A stretch of DNA of 64,000 bases, taken from assembly GCF_003852895.1 (NCBI RefSeq), contig NZ_QUSW01000001.1:806001-870000 (forward strand), written 5' to 3'. The notes under the pieces were generated by a model that was not told the origin of the DNA, searched no databases, and saw nothing but the letters and a program-made list of their open reading frames with translations. The DNA is from Rhizobacter terrae (GTDB lineage: Bacteria; Pseudomonadota; Gammaproteobacteria; Burkholderiales; Burkholderiaceae_C). Both the position numbers and the translations under genes were made by a program. Below are positions 53,931 to 63,407 of the stretch, in pieces (the stretch's first letter is position 1; each line of letters begins with the position of its first letter).

Positions 53931-55820
53931 ATGTCCGCCTCGCACGCCCACGCTGACCCTCACGCTCCTTCCTGGATCGTCGCCCTGGTGGGCAACCCGA
54001 ACTGCGGCAAGACGGCGCTGTTCAACCTGCTGACCGGCGCACGCCAGAAGGTCGCCAACTACGCCGGCGTGACGGTGGAGCGCAAGGTCGGCACGGCGCG
54101 GCTGCGCAGCGGCCAGGCCCTGTCGGTGGTCGACCTGCCCGGCGCCTACAGCCTCACGCCGGCCACGCCCGACGAGCAGGTCACGCTGGAGGTCATCGAA
54201 GGCCGCCGCCATGGCGAAGCCGCGCCGGACGCCATCGTCGCCGTGGTCGACGCCACCAACCTGCGCATGAACCTGCGCCTGGTGCTGGAGCTCAAGCGCC
54301 TGGGCCGCCCGATGATCGTGGCGCTGAACATGGCCGACGTGGCGCGCGCGGAAGGCCTGGTCATCGACGTGAAGAAGCTGTCGCAGGAGCTGGGCTGCGC
54401 GGTGGTAGAGACGGTGGCCGTCAAGCACGACGGCCACGCGCAGTTGCTGGCCGAACTCGAACGCGAGTTCGCCGCCGGCCTGCCGCCCACGCACGAAGAG
54501 AAGCTGGTGGGCGACGCGCCCTCGTCGGCCGACCTCCAGCGCGAGGTGCGGCGCATCCTCGCCAGCGTCGCGCCCAACGCGATGAAGGTGCAGCGCTTCC
54601 ACCACCGGCTGGACGGCGTGGTGATGCACCCCGTGTGGGGCCTCGCGCTACTGGCCGCCATGCTGTTCCTCATCTTCCAGGCCGTGTTCTCCTGGGCCAA
54701 CGTGCCCATGGACGCGATCAAGGCGGGCATGGCGAACCTGGGCGCATGGACGACCGCGCACATGGCCGAAGGGCCGCTGCGCAGCCTGCTGGTGGATGGC
54801 GTCATCGCCGGCGCCGGCAGCGTGATCGTCTTCCTGCCGCAGATCCTCATCCTCTTCCTGTTCATCCTGCTGCTGGAAGACTCGGGCTACCTGCCGCGCG
54901 CGGCCTTCCTGCTGGACAACATCATGGGCAAGGTGGGGCTGTCGGGCCGCGCCTTCATCCCGCTGCTGTCGAGCTTCGCCTGCGCGATCCCCGGCATCAT
55001 GGCCACGCGCACCATCGCCAACTGGCGCGACCGGCTCGCGACCATCATGATCGCGCCGCTGATGACCTGCTCCGCGCGGCTGCCGGTGTATGCGCTGCTC
55101 ATCGGCGCCTTCGTGCCCGACCGCGCGGTGGGCCCGTTCAACCTGCGCGGCCTCACGCTGTTCGCGCTGTACGTGGCCGGCGTGGTGTCGGCAATGGCCG
55201 TGGCCTGGATCTTCAAGCGGGTGTGGATGAAGAGCAGCTACCAGCCGCTGATGCTGGAGCTGCCGCCCTACCGGGTGCCGGGCCTGCGCAACCTGGTGCT
55301 GGGCTTGTGGGAGCGCGCGCGCATCTTCCTGCGCCGCGTGGGCACGATCATCTTTTCGCTGATGGTGATCCTGTGGTTCCTGTCCACCTACCCGGCCCCG
55401 CCGGCAGGCGCCACGGGCCCGGCCATCCAGTACAGCATCGCCGGCCTGCTGGGCCAGGCGCTGCAGCACGTGTTTGCACCGCTGGGCTTCAACTGGCAGA
55501 TCTCCGTGGCGCTGGTGCCTGGGCTGGCCGCGCGTGAGGTGGCGGTGGGTGCGCTGGGCACGGTGTATTCGCTGTCGGCTGCGGGTGAATCGGTGGCCGA
55601 CACCCTGGCACCTGTCATCGCGCAGGGCTGGTCCCTGGCCACGGCCTATGCACTGCTGGCCTGGTACGTCTTCGCGCCGCAATGCATCTCCACGCTCGCG
55701 GTGGTGCGGCGCGAGACCAACTCGTGGCGGTACCCGGTGCTGATGGCGGCGTATCTCTTCGTGCTCGCCTATGTCGCGGCGTTCGTCACCTACCGCGTCA
55801 CCTTGTGGTTGGGAGGCTGA
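53931..55820 (+). CDS. feoB: Ferrous iron transporter B
   Basis: This 629-residue inner-membrane Fe2+ transporter has a cytosolic G domain. The motifs are GNPNCGKT (21-28), DLPGAYSL and NMAD, and the membrane part has gate motifs FACAIPGIMATRT and MTCSARLPVYAL. It is shorter than the E. coli protein (about 770), as in many beta-proteobacteria. It sits between feoA and a Cys-rich FeoB-associated protein. Confidence 0.95.
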   Translation: MSASHAHADPHAPSWIVALVGNPNCGKTALFNLLTGARQKVANYAGVTVERKVGTARLRSGQALSVVDLPGAYSLTPATPDEQVTLEVIEGRRHGEAAPDAIVAVVDATNLRMNLRLVLELKRLGRPMIVALNMADVARAEGLVIDVKKLSQELGCAVVETVAVKHDGHAQLLAELEREFAAGLPPTHEEKLVGDAPSSADLQREVRRILASVAPNAMKVQRFHHRLDGVVMHPVWGLALLAAMLFLIFQAVFSWANVPMDAIKAGMANLGAWTTAHMAEGPLRSLLVDGVIAGAGSVIVFLPQILILFLFILLLEDSGYLPRAAFLLDNIMGKVGLSGRAFIPLLSSFACAIPGIMATRTIANWRDRLATIMIAPLMTCSARLPVYALLIGAFVPDRAVGPFNLRGLTLFALYVAGVVSAMAVAWIFKRVWMKSSYQPLMLELPPYRVPGLRNLVLGLWERARIFLRRVGTIIFSLMVILWFLSTYPAPPAGATGPAIQYSIAGLLGQALQHVFAPLGFNWQISVALVPGLAAREVAVGALGTVYSLSAAGESVADTLAPVIAQGWSLATAYALLAWYVFAPQCISTLAVVRRETNSWRYPVLMAAYLFVLAYVAAFVTYRVTLWLGG

Positions 55821-55821
55821 A

Positions 55822-56082
55822 ATGGTCCAGCAGATGATCGTGGGCCTGGTCGTGATCGGCTGCGGCGTCTATGCCGCCTGGACGCTGATGCCTGCGGGCG
55901 CACGCCGCGTGCTGGCCACGCATGCCTTGAAGCTGTCGCTGCCGGAGTTTGCGCGCAAGCCGCTGCAGCGGGCGATGAAGCCGGCCGGGGCTTGTGGCGG
56001 CTGCGACAGCTGTGGGGATGAGAAGAAGACGACGGATGCGGGGGTCAAGCCGATCCGCATCCATCGGATGGTCAAGCACTGA
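55822..56082 (+). CDS. FeoB-associated Cys-rich membrane protein
   Basis: This 86-residue protein has one N-terminal membrane helix (IVGLVVIGCGVYAAWTLM). The cysteine cluster CGGCDSCG lies at about residues 58-65, in a basic tail. It resembles small proteins placed after feoB in place of FeoC; a redox or iron-relay role has been proposed but not proven. It starts one base after the feoB stop and ends against convergent ispH. Confidence 0.78.
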   Translation: MVQQMIVGLVVIGCGVYAAWTLMPAGARRVLATHALKLSLPEFARKPLQRAMKPAGACGGCDSCGDEKKTTDAGVKPIRIHRMVKH

Positions 56083-57018
56083 TCATTTCAATCCCTTGGG
56101 CAGAGGGAACTGGATGGTTTCCTCGACCCCCGGCATCTTCCTCACCGACACCGCACCCAGCGCCCGCAGCCGCTCGATCACGTGCTGCACGAGGATGTCC
56201 GGCGCCGACGCGCCCGCCGTCAAGCCAACACGCCGCTTGTTCTCGAACCACTCGGCCTTCAGGTCATCCGGCGCATCGACCATGTAGGCATCCGTGCCCA
56301 GCCGCTCGGCCAGTTCACGCAACCGGTTGCTGTTGGAGCTCGTCGGGCTGCCCACCACGATGAGCACGTCCACCTGCGGCGCCAGCACCTTCACCGCATC
56401 CTGGCGGTTCTGCGTGGCGTAGCAGATGTCCTGCTGCTTGGGCTCCCGGATGCTGGGGAAGCGCTGCTTCACCGCGCCGAGAATCTCCGCCGCATCGTCC
56501 ACCGACAGCGTGGTCTGCGTCACCACCGCGAGCTTGTCGCTCTGCACAGGTTGAAGCTTCTCCACGTCGGCCACGTCCTCCACGAGGTAGATGCCCTCGG
56601 TGAGCTGGCCCATGGTTCCTTCGACCTCGGGGTGGCCCTTGTGGCCGATCATGATGAAGTCGTAGCCTTCCTTGTGCAGCTTGGCCACTTCCACGTGCAC
56701 CTTGGTCACGAGCGGGCAGGTCGCATCGAACACGCTGAAGCCGCGCTCGGCCGCCTCGCGGCGCACCGCCTGCGACACGCCGTGCGCGCTGAACACCAGG
56801 GTCGCGCCGGGCGGCACCTCGGCCAGGTCCTCGATGAAGATCGCGCCCTTGCCCTTGAGGTCGTTCACCACGTAGGTGTTGTGCACGATCTCGTGGCGCA
56901 CGTAGATGGGCGCGCCGAACTTGGCCAGCGCCCGCTCGACGATCTCGATCGCACGGTCCACGCCCGCGCAGAAGCCGCGCGGCGCGGCCAGGAGAACTTC
57001 ATCCACCGGTCCACTCAT
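56083..57018 (-). CDS. ispH: 4-hydroxy-3-methylbut-2-enyl diphosphate reductase
   Basis: This 311-residue iron-sulfur enzyme catalyses the last step of the MEP isoprenoid pathway. The cluster cysteines appear in [30 protein letters not shown] and the late [12 protein letters not shown]. The catalytic Glu region is [13 protein letters not shown]. Its ATG overlaps the fkpB stop by one base (TGATG), the standard fkpB-ispH pairing. Confidence 0.95.
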   Translation of the reverse strand: MSGPVDEVLLAAPRGFCAGVDRAIEIVERALAKFGAPIYVRHEIVHNTYVVNDLKGKGAIFIEDLAEVPPGATLVFSAHGVSQAVRREAAERGFSVFDATCPLVTKVHVEVAKLHKEGYDFIMIGHKGHPEVEGTMGQLTEGIYLVEDVADVEKLQPVQSDKLAVVTQTTLSVDDAAEILGAVKQRFPSIREPKQQDICYATQNRQDAVKVLAPQVDVLIVVGSPTSSNSNRLRELAERLGTDAYMVDAPDDLKAEWFENKRRVGLTAGASAPDILVQHVIERLRALGAVSVRKMPGVEETIQFPLPKGLK

Positions 57019-57461
57019 CACAGCACCCCGATCACATGGACTTCGAAGATCACCGGCTGGCCAGCCAGCGGGTGGTTGAAGTCGAACAGCACGGACTCGT
57101 CGCCCACCTCGCGCACCACCCCCGCATAGGAGCCCGCTCCATCGGGTGTGGGAAATTGCACGACATCCCCCACGTGGTAGGTCTCGTCAGGGTCGCCCAG
57201 CTCGTCGAGCAGGCCTCGTTTCACGCGCTGCACGAGGTCGGGGTTGCGCTGGCCGAACGCTTCGCCCGCCGGCAGCTCGAAGGTGGTGCGGGTGCCTTCT
57301 TCCAGGCCGATGAGCCGCGCTTCCATCGCCGGGGCCAGCTCGCCCGTGCCCAGCGACAGCGTGGCGGGCTTCTCGGCAAAGGTGTTGATGATGTCGGCGC
57401 CATCGGGCCCCGCGAGACGGTAGTGCAGGGTCAGGAAGGACCCCCTTTGGACTGGGTTCAC
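57018..57461 (-). CDS. fkpB: FKBP-type peptidyl-prolyl isomerase (SlpA/FkpB)
   Basis: This 147-residue SlyD-like cytosolic isomerase has an inserted IF chaperone domain (about 70-125). It carries [21 protein letters not shown], the SlyD/SlpA C-terminal hallmark. The start is GTG; no suitable ATG is present. It is translationally coupled to ispH. Confidence 0.9.
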   Translation of the reverse strand: MNPVQRGSFLTLHYRLAGPDGADIINTFAEKPATLSLGTGELAPAMEARLIGLEEGTRTTFELPAGEAFGQRNPDLVQRVKRGLLDELGDPDETYHVGDVVQFPTPDGAGSYAGVVREVGDESVLFDFNHPLAGQPVIFEVHVIGVL

Positions 57462-57532
57462 GACAGGTGCCGGTTGGATAGACTGGCCGCAATTTTACGA
57501 GCCGCCTGCCAAGTGCCTGCGCGGCAGCAATC

Positions 57533-58207
57533 ATGGATTTGAAGGACATTCCCGCCAGCGCCCGGCCCCGCGAACGACTGATGTCGCAAGGACCGGCGGC
57601 GCTGGCCGATGCGGAGCTGGTCGCGCTCTTGCTGCGCACCGGCGTCAAGGGGCGATCGGTGCTGCAGTTGTCGCAGTCGCTGCTGGACGATTTCGACGGC
57701 CTGCGCGGCTTGCTGCAGGCCAGCCCCGACGACCTGCGCCGGGTGAAAGGCCTGGGGCCGGCCAAACGCGCCGAGATCTCCGCCGTGATGGAACTCGCGC
57801 GCCGCTCGCTCGCGCAGGAGATGCGGCAGCGGCCGGTGTTCGAGTCGCCACAGCAGGCCAAGGACTTCGTGCGCCTGCAGCTCGGCCACCTCGCGCACGA
57901 GGTGTTCGCCGTGCTGTTCCTCGACGCGCAGCACCAGCTCATCCGCTTCGAGGAGATGTTCCGCGGCACGCTCACGCACACCAGCGTGTACCCGCGGGAG
58001 GTCCTCAAGCGGGCGCTGGAACTGGGCGCAGGCGCGGTGATCCTGGCGCACAACCACCCGTCCAACAGCACCGAGCCCTCGCGCGCCGACGAGCTGCTCA
58101 CCGACACCCTGCGCCGCGCCCTGCAGCTGGTGGACGTGCGCGTGCTGGACCACTTCGTCGTCTCCAGCACGCACGTCATGTCCTTCGCGGAGCGGGGCCT
58201 GCTGTGA
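57533..58207 (+). CDS. radC: RadC-family JAB/MPN protein
   Basis: This 224-residue protein has an N-terminal helix-hairpin-helix region ([15 protein letters not shown]) and a C-terminal MPN domain. Its metal-type motif is [16 protein letters not shown]; the usual HNHPSG is changed to HNHPSN. Despite the name, a role in DNA repair is not established. The smr gene starts inside its stop codon (GTGA). Confidence 0.9.
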   Translation: MDLKDIPASARPRERLMSQGPAALADAELVALLLRTGVKGRSVLQLSQSLLDDFDGLRGLLQASPDDLRRVKGLGPAKRAEISAVMELARRSLAQEMRQRPVFESPQQAKDFVRLQLGHLAHEVFAVLFLDAQHQLIRFEEMFRGTLTHTSVYPREVLKRALELGAGAVILAHNHPSNSTEPSRADELLTDTLRRALQLVDVRVLDHFVVSSTHVMSFAERGLL

Positions 58208-58845
58208 CCCGCCGCGCGCAAAGCCTGCAGGACCTGGGCGACATCCGCCGCGCCCTGCACGACGCCGCGCGCGAGAAGGCCCTGCGCGAAGCCCAGGCGC
58301 GCGAGAAGGCGGCCCGTGACAAGCGCGAGCGCGAACTGTTCGCCCACACGGTGGGCAAGGTCACGCCGATCCGCAACGCGGTGCGCGTGGTGCTGGACAA
58401 GCCGCGCCCCAGCCCGCTGCCGATCCAGCGCGAGCGCGACGATGCCGCCGTGCTGCACGAAGCCATCTCCGACGAGTTCGATGTCGAGTCGCTGCTGGAC
58501 ACCGACGATGCGATGTCATTCCGCCGGCCCGACATCAGCCCCGAGATCGTGCGCAAGCTGCGCCGCGGCGCGTGGTCCATCCAGGCGCAGATCGACCTGC
58601 ATGGCTTGCGGCGCGATGAAGCCCGCGAGCAGCTCTCGGCCTTCCTTCGCGAGGCGCAGAAGCAGGGGCTGCGCTGCGTGCGCGTCATCCATGGCAAGGG
58701 CAACGGCTCGCCGGGCCGGCAAGGCGTGCTCAAGGCCAAGGTGAAGAGCTGGCTGGTGCAGAAGAACCAGGTGCTGGCCTTCACCCAGGCCCGAGGGTCC
58801 GACGGCGGACATGGTGCGTTGGTGGTACTGCTGCGTCCCACTTGA
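58204..58845 (+). CDS. Smr domain protein
   Basis: This 213-residue protein starts at GTG. The N-terminal half is a charged helical region (about 15-45). The C-terminal Smr domain has [15 protein letters not shown] and [19 protein letters not shown], with the LDxH-like and HGxG motifs of nicking endonucleases. It lies between radC and dinB, so a nucleic-acid role fits. Confidence 0.88.
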   Translation: MTRRAQSLQDLGDIRRALHDAAREKALREAQAREKAARDKRERELFAHTVGKVTPIRNAVRVVLDKPRPSPLPIQRERDDAAVLHEAISDEFDVESLLDTDDAMSFRRPDISPEIVRKLRRGAWSIQAQIDLHGLRRDEAREQLSAFLREAQKQGLRCVRVIHGKGNGSPGRQGVLKAKVKSWLVQKNQVLAFTQARGSDGGHGALVVLLRPT

Positions 58846-58862
58846 GCATTCACGGCCTACAA

Positions 58863-58882
58863 TACTGGGTATCCATCCAGTA
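58863..58882. promoter_or_regulatory. LexA-like SOS box before dinB
   Basis: TACTGGGTATCCATCCAGTA is a 20-base near-palindrome matching the E. coli LexA consensus at 15 positions, with CTGG-N8-CCAG half sites. It ends five bases before the dinB ATG and overlaps a possible -10 (TACAAT, 58858-58863). Confidence 0.7.
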
Positions 58883-58887
58883 GTGCC

Positions 58888-60117
58888 ATGCGCCGCCTGA
58901 TCGCCCACCTCGACATGGACGCCTTCTACGCGTCCGTCGAGCTTCTTCGCTACCCGGACCTGAAGGGCCAGCCGGTGATCATCGGCGGCGGACGCGATTC
59001 CACGCCTCGGCAGATGCCCGACGGCACCCGGCGCTACGCCAGGCTGCGCGACTACGCCGGCCGCGGCGTCATCACCACCGCCACCTATGAAGCCCGTGCC
59101 CTGGGCGCGCACTCCGGCATGGGCGTGATGAAGGCGGCCCAGCTCGCGCCCGATGCCATCCTGCTGCCCATCGACTTCGACGAGTACCGCAAGTATTCGC
59201 GCCTGTTCAAGGCCGCCGTGCGGCAGGTCGCGCCGCTGGTGGAAGACCGCGGCGTCGACGAGATCTACATCGACCTCACCGACATCCCCGGCGCGCAGGA
59301 CGACGCCGGCCTGGACGCCGCGCGGCGGCTCAAGCAGGCGGTGCGCGATGCCACGGGCCTGAGCTGCTCCATCGGCGTGACGCCCAACAAGCTGCTGTCC
59401 AAGATCTGCTCCGACCTGGAAAAGCCCAACGGGCTAACCCTGCTGGCCGAGGAAGACATCCCGACCCGCATCTGGCCGCTGCCGGCCAAGAAGATCAACG
59501 GCATCGGCCCCAAGGCCACCGAGAAGCTGGCGGGCCTGAACATCCACACCATCGGCGAGCTGGCGGCGGCAGATCCGGCCTTTCTCATCACGCATTTCGG
59601 CAAGAGCTACGGCGCCTGGATGCACGAGGCCTCGCATGGTCGCGACGAGCGCGCGGTGGTGACCTACAGCGAACCCAAGTCCATCAGCCGCGAGACCACC
59701 TTCGACCGAGACCTGCATGCGGTGCGCGACCGAAGCACCTTGACGGGCATCTTCACCGAGCTGTGCATCGAGCTGGCGGGCGACCTCGCGCGCAAGGGCT
59801 ACGCGAGCAAGACCATCGGCATCAAGCTGCGCTTCGATGATTTCAAGATCGTGACGCGCGACCTCACCCTCAGCGCGCACACCATGGACGCCCGCACCAT
59901 CCGCCGCGCCGCCGGCGAGTGCCTCAAGCGGGTGGACCTTTCGCGCCGACTGCGCCTGCTGGGTGTGCGCGCCGGCACCCTGGCCAAGCTCAGTGACCTG
60001 GTCGCGCCCCTGTCGCCCTATGCGACCGCCGAACCCGCACCGCCGCCTGTGGTGCGCGAGCCACCATCACCCCACGGGCTTCCCCTCTTCGACTTGCCCG
60101 GCGATTCCGGTTCGTGA
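58888..60117 (+). CDS. dinB: DNA polymerase IV
   Basis: This 409-residue Y-family translesion polymerase has palm carboxylates in AHLDMDAFYASVE and GVDEIYIDLTD, the HhH region INGIGPKATEKLAGL, and a little-finger domain. Between the first two motifs is a longer loop (about 30-60) than in E. coli DinB. A LexA-like box lies immediately upstream, so SOS induction is expected. Confidence 0.94.
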   Translation: MRRLIAHLDMDAFYASVELLRYPDLKGQPVIIGGGRDSTPRQMPDGTRRYARLRDYAGRGVITTATYEARALGAHSGMGVMKAAQLAPDAILLPIDFDEYRKYSRLFKAAVRQVAPLVEDRGVDEIYIDLTDIPGAQDDAGLDAARRLKQAVRDATGLSCSIGVTPNKLLSKICSDLEKPNGLTLLAEEDIPTRIWPLPAKKINGIGPKATEKLAGLNIHTIGELAAADPAFLITHFGKSYGAWMHEASHGRDERAVVTYSEPKSISRETTFDRDLHAVRDRSTLTGIFTELCIELAGDLARKGYASKTIGIKLRFDDFKIVTRDLTLSAHTMDARTIRRAAGECLKRVDLSRRLRLLGVRAGTLAKLSDLVAPLSPYATAEPAPPPVVREPPSPHGLPLFDLPGDSGS

Positions 60118-60221
60118 TTTATTGACCGCTTCCGGCGCGGGGCATGCATCCATTGGCGCTTGCCCTGCGTAAGAGAGGGCACAACGCAATGATCATTGAA
60201 CCCACGTCCTTGGGAGACTCC

Positions 60222-61145
60222 ATGCCGAATCGCCTCGGGCGCGCCCTGTGCGCCGCCGCCGTGCCGTTTTGCCTGTGCGCGACTGCCTTCGCCCAGGACG
60301 CCCCCAAGCTCGGATGGGGCAGCGGCAAGCTGCTGCTGACCGGCGGCGTGAGCACCATCGACGGCGCAGCCGGCGGCGGCCTCACCCCCTGGGCCGTGAC
60401 CGCCAGCTACGCCACCGACTACCAGGCCGGCGGCACGGCGCACCTGACGCACGTGAAGACGCAGGACTATTCGATGAACGCCTATGGCGCGGCCATCGGC
60501 ATCAAGGACCGCTTCGAGTTCTCCATCGCGCGGCAGGACTTCGACACCGGCGACACCGGCACCGCGCTGGGCCTGCCGGGCCTGCACCTGAAGCAGGACA
60601 TCCTGGGCGCCAAGCTACGCGTGCTGGGCGATGCGGTGCTCGACAGCGACACGCTGATGCCACAGGTCGCCATCGGCCTGGAGCACAAGAAGGTGCACGC
60701 CGGCGGCCTCGAATCCACGCTCACGTCACTGGGCGCCAGCACCAGCGGCACCGACCTGTACGTGAGCGCGACCAAGCTCTTCCTCGCGCAGGGTATCCTC
60801 GTCAACGGCACGCTGCGCGCGACCAAGGCGAACCAGAATGGGCTGCTCGGTTTTGGCGGCACGAACCACGGGGGCTACTCCCTGCAGCCGGAAATCTCCG
60901 TGGCCTGGCTGCTGCGCAAGGACATCGCCATCGGCGCCGAATACCGCGCCAAGCCCGACAACCTGAACCCGTCCGCGCTCGGCGAAGGATTGAAGGAAGA
61001 CGATTGGGCCGACCTCTTCGTGGCCTGGGCGCCGTCCAAACACTTCTCGCTCACGCTGGCCTACGTGGACCTCGGGCACATCGTCCCCGCCGTGATCGCC
61101 CGCCGCCAGACCGGCACCTACCTCTCGGCCCAGTTCGCCTTCTGA
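60222..61145 (+). CDS. DUF3034 family outer-membrane-type protein
   Basis: This 307-residue exported protein has a signal peptide (ending CATAFAQ). The body is rich in alternating beta strands and ends YLSAQFAF, with a terminal Phe suggesting a barrel. GGVSTIDGAAGGGLTPWAVT and RFEFSIARQDFDTG are typical of DUF3034. The Met giving MPNRLGRAL follows a GGGAG site. It is grouped with an exported truncated haemoglobin and a cupredoxin-like protein. Confidence 0.8.
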   Translation: MPNRLGRALCAAAVPFCLCATAFAQDAPKLGWGSGKLLLTGGVSTIDGAAGGGLTPWAVTASYATDYQAGGTAHLTHVKTQDYSMNAYGAAIGIKDRFEFSIARQDFDTGDTGTALGLPGLHLKQDILGAKLRVLGDAVLDSDTLMPQVAIGLEHKKVHAGGLESTLTSLGASTSGTDLYVSATKLFLAQGILVNGTLRATKANQNGLLGFGGTNHGGYSLQPEISVAWLLRKDIAIGAEYRAKPDNLNPSALGEGLKEDDWADLFVAWAPSKHFSLTLAYVDLGHIVPAVIARRQTGTYLSAQFAF

Positions 61146-61160
61146 TCGGGACCACGCACC

Positions 61161-61619
61161 ATGCGCTTCATCCAACGCCTTGCGCTCGCCGTCGTTGCGG
61201 CCTTCATCGTCCTTGCGACGCCCGCCTTCGCGCAGTCTGCCAAGCCGGTCATTCCCGCCGACGATTCGCTCTACCAGCAGTTCGGCGGCCAGCCCGGCCT
61301 GGTCAAGCTGATGGACGACTTCATGACGCGACTGCTGGCCGACCCGCGCATGAACCCGTTCTTCAAGGATGTGAACCAGCAGCACGTGAAGGAACAACTC
61401 GTCGCGCAGTTCTGCGAGCTGTCAGGCGGTCCCTGCAAGCTCAAGGGCCCGGACATGAAGAAGGTGCACGCCGGTTTCGACATCGACCGCAGTGCCTTCA
61501 ATGCGTTGGTGGAAGTGCTGCAGCAGGCGATGGATGCGCAGGGCATCCCGTTCAGTGCGCAGAACAGGATGCTGGCGCAACTGGCGCCCATGCACCGGGA
61601 CATCATCAACGTGCCCTGA
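61161..61619 (+). CDS. Exported group 1 truncated haemoglobin
   Basis: This 152-residue protein has a signal peptide (1-25, LATPAFAQ) before a 2/2 globin fold. Globin blocks are SLYQQFGGQPGLVKLMDDF and MNPFFKDV; the proximal His is probably His103 in KKVHAGFDI. Cys85 and Cys92 flank a short loop (CELSGGPC). Most truncated haemoglobins are cytosolic, so export is unusual. It lies 15 bp after the DUF3034 gene. Confidence 0.85.
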   Translation: MRFIQRLALAVVAAFIVLATPAFAQSAKPVIPADDSLYQQFGGQPGLVKLMDDFMTRLLADPRMNPFFKDVNQQHVKEQLVAQFCELSGGPCKLKGPDMKKVHAGFDIDRSAFNALVEVLQQAMDAQGIPFSAQNRMLAQLAPMHRDIINVP

Positions 61620-61691
61620 ACCCGAGACCCTGACGTGACGCTCGGTGGGAACCCCACCTGCGCCTGGCACCATCATCACTATCATCAAATC

Positions 61692-62408
61692 ATGAGTCGA
61701 CATCACCTCCTCCGCCCCTCCCTCCTCGCCCTGCTGGCAGCCGTCGCAGGCGTCGCAGGCGTCGCCAACGCAGGCACCCTGCAGATCAGCGTGACCGACA
61801 AGGACGGCAAGCCCGCGCAGGACGTGGTGGTGCTGGTCGAGCCGGCCACCAAGGTCGCGCCCAAGGCACCCGCGGCACCGGTGCAGGTGGTGCAGCAGGA
61901 CCTGAAGTTCTCGCCCTTCCTGACGGTGGTGCCGGTGGGCACCACGCTGCGCTTCATCAACAAGGACAGCTACGACCACCACGTGCGCTCCACCCCCAGC
62001 GGCCCGCTGGGCAGCATGCCGTCGGTGAAGAACTTCGAGCTGCGGCTGGATGCCGCGCAGGAGGCGTCGGCATCCGCCGACGAGTACAAGACCGCCGCCC
62101 CCAAGGGCAAGAAGTCCGGCACCTCCTGGCAGGATGTGAAGGTCGACCAGGCCGGGCCCATCGGGCTGGGCTGCCACCTGCATTCGTCGATGCGCGGCCA
62201 GGTCTACGTGAGCGGCACGCCCTTCTTCGCCAAGACCGATGCCAACGGGCAGGCCAGCATCGATGGCGTGCCAGACGGCGCGGCGGAAGTCGCCATCTGG
62301 CATCCGGACCAGCTCGCCGAGCAGACGCCGGTGCGCGTGACGGTGACCGCGGCGCCGGTGAAGGCGGTGGGCCAGCTCAACTTCACGCCGCGCAAGCGCA
62401 AGGGTTGA
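61692..62408 (+). CDS. Cupredoxin-like 'methylamine utilization' protein
   Basis: This 238-residue exported protein has a signal peptide ending AGVANA. Its blue-copper-type pattern is RFINKDSYDHHVRS (His at 96-97) and LGCHLHSSMRG, where Cys161, His164 and Met167 give C-x2-H-x2-M. A C-terminal beta domain (ASIDGVPDGAAEVAIWHPDQ) is carboxypeptidase-regulatory-like. It is third in the DUF3034-haemoglobin set and likely carries electrons in the periplasm. Confidence 0.78.
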   Translation: MSRHHLLRPSLLALLAAVAGVAGVANAGTLQISVTDKDGKPAQDVVVLVEPATKVAPKAPAAPVQVVQQDLKFSPFLTVVPVGTTLRFINKDSYDHHVRSTPSGPLGSMPSVKNFELRLDAAQEASASADEYKTAAPKGKKSGTSWQDVKVDQAGPIGLGCHLHSSMRGQVYVSGTPFFAKTDANGQASIDGVPDGAAEVAIWHPDQLAEQTPVRVTVTAAPVKAVGQLNFTPRKRKG

Positions 62409-62438
62409 GGGAAGCCCGCGGGCGGCGACAATCCGCCC

Positions 62439-63341
62439 ATGCCCGGCTCCGACGTCAGATTTCCGTCCATCGACGGCCTGCGCGCCTTCGAATGCACGGC
62501 ACGCCTGGGCAGCTTCGAGCGTGCGGCCGATGAGCTGGACATCACCGCCAGCGCGGTGAGCAAGCGGGTCGCGACACTGGAGGAACTGCTCGGCACCGCA
62601 CTGTTCACGCGCAGTGGCCGGGTGCTGTCGCTGACCGCGGCGGGCAAGGAGTACCTCGCACAGACCAGCAACGCGCTGGCGATGCTCGCGGCGATCCCTC
62701 TGCACAGCCGTGCCGCGCAGAAGACTCAGCGGCTGCGCGTGAGGACGCCACCCACGTTCGCGCGACAGATCCTCGTGCCGCACCTGGAAAGCTTCACCTT
62801 GGCACACCCCGGGGTCGAGCTGGAGATCGTCCTGTCGATTCCCTACCTCGATGCAGGCACTGTCGACGCCGACGTCGAGGTGCGCAACGGCGAGACGAAT
62901 GACCCGCTGATGCACGACGTGGTGCTGCCGGTGGCCTCCCCCGCCCTGCTGTCGCGCCTGCCGCCGATGCGCGAGCCCGCTGACCTGTCTCATGCGCCCT
63001 TGCTGCGCACGCCGCTGGAACCCTGGACGCCCTGGTTCCGCGCCGCCGGACTCGACTGGCCCGAGCCCTCCCAAGGCCCCAGGTTCGTCGACCTCGGGCT
63101 CACGCTGGAAGCCGCCGTGAGCGGCCAGGGCGTGGCACTGGCCCGTCCGACGCTGGCCGCGTCATGGCTCAAGGCAGGCGTGCTGGTGCCGTTGCTGGGC
63201 ATCACCACGCGGCCCGCGGGCCTCTACCACCTCGTGCCGCACGCACCGTCGGATGCGGCACAGGCCTTCGCCGACTGGCTGCGGCCGCTGTGCGCGAAGC
63301 TGTCGGAAGAAGCACTCGCCGCGCTTTCCGGCAACGCCTGA
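62439..63341 (+). CDS. LysR-family transcriptional regulator (GcvA-like)
   Basis: This 300-residue regulator has an N-terminal helix-turn-helix, LGSFERAADELDITASAVSKRVATLEE, at about 23-49. The effector domain is GcvA-like. It lies 30 bp after the cupredoxin gene and 66 bp before the alpha-hydroxy acid dehydrogenase, both in the same direction. The latter is the more likely target. Confidence 0.88.
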   Translation: MPGSDVRFPSIDGLRAFECTARLGSFERAADELDITASAVSKRVATLEELLGTALFTRSGRVLSLTAAGKEYLAQTSNALAMLAAIPLHSRAAQKTQRLRVRTPPTFARQILVPHLESFTLAHPGVELEIVLSIPYLDAGTVDADVEVRNGETNDPLMHDVVLPVASPALLSRLPPMREPADLSHAPLLRTPLEPWTPWFRAAGLDWPEPSQGPRFVDLGLTLEAAVSGQGVALARPTLAASWLKAGVLVPLLGITTRPAGLYHLVPHAPSDAAQAFADWLRPLCAKLSEEALAALSGNA

Positions 63342-63407
63342 AAATCTTTCGGCCTGCGATCCGGCGTGCGCCGCTAGCATGCGCACACGCTGACCTTGCC
63401 GAACGCC

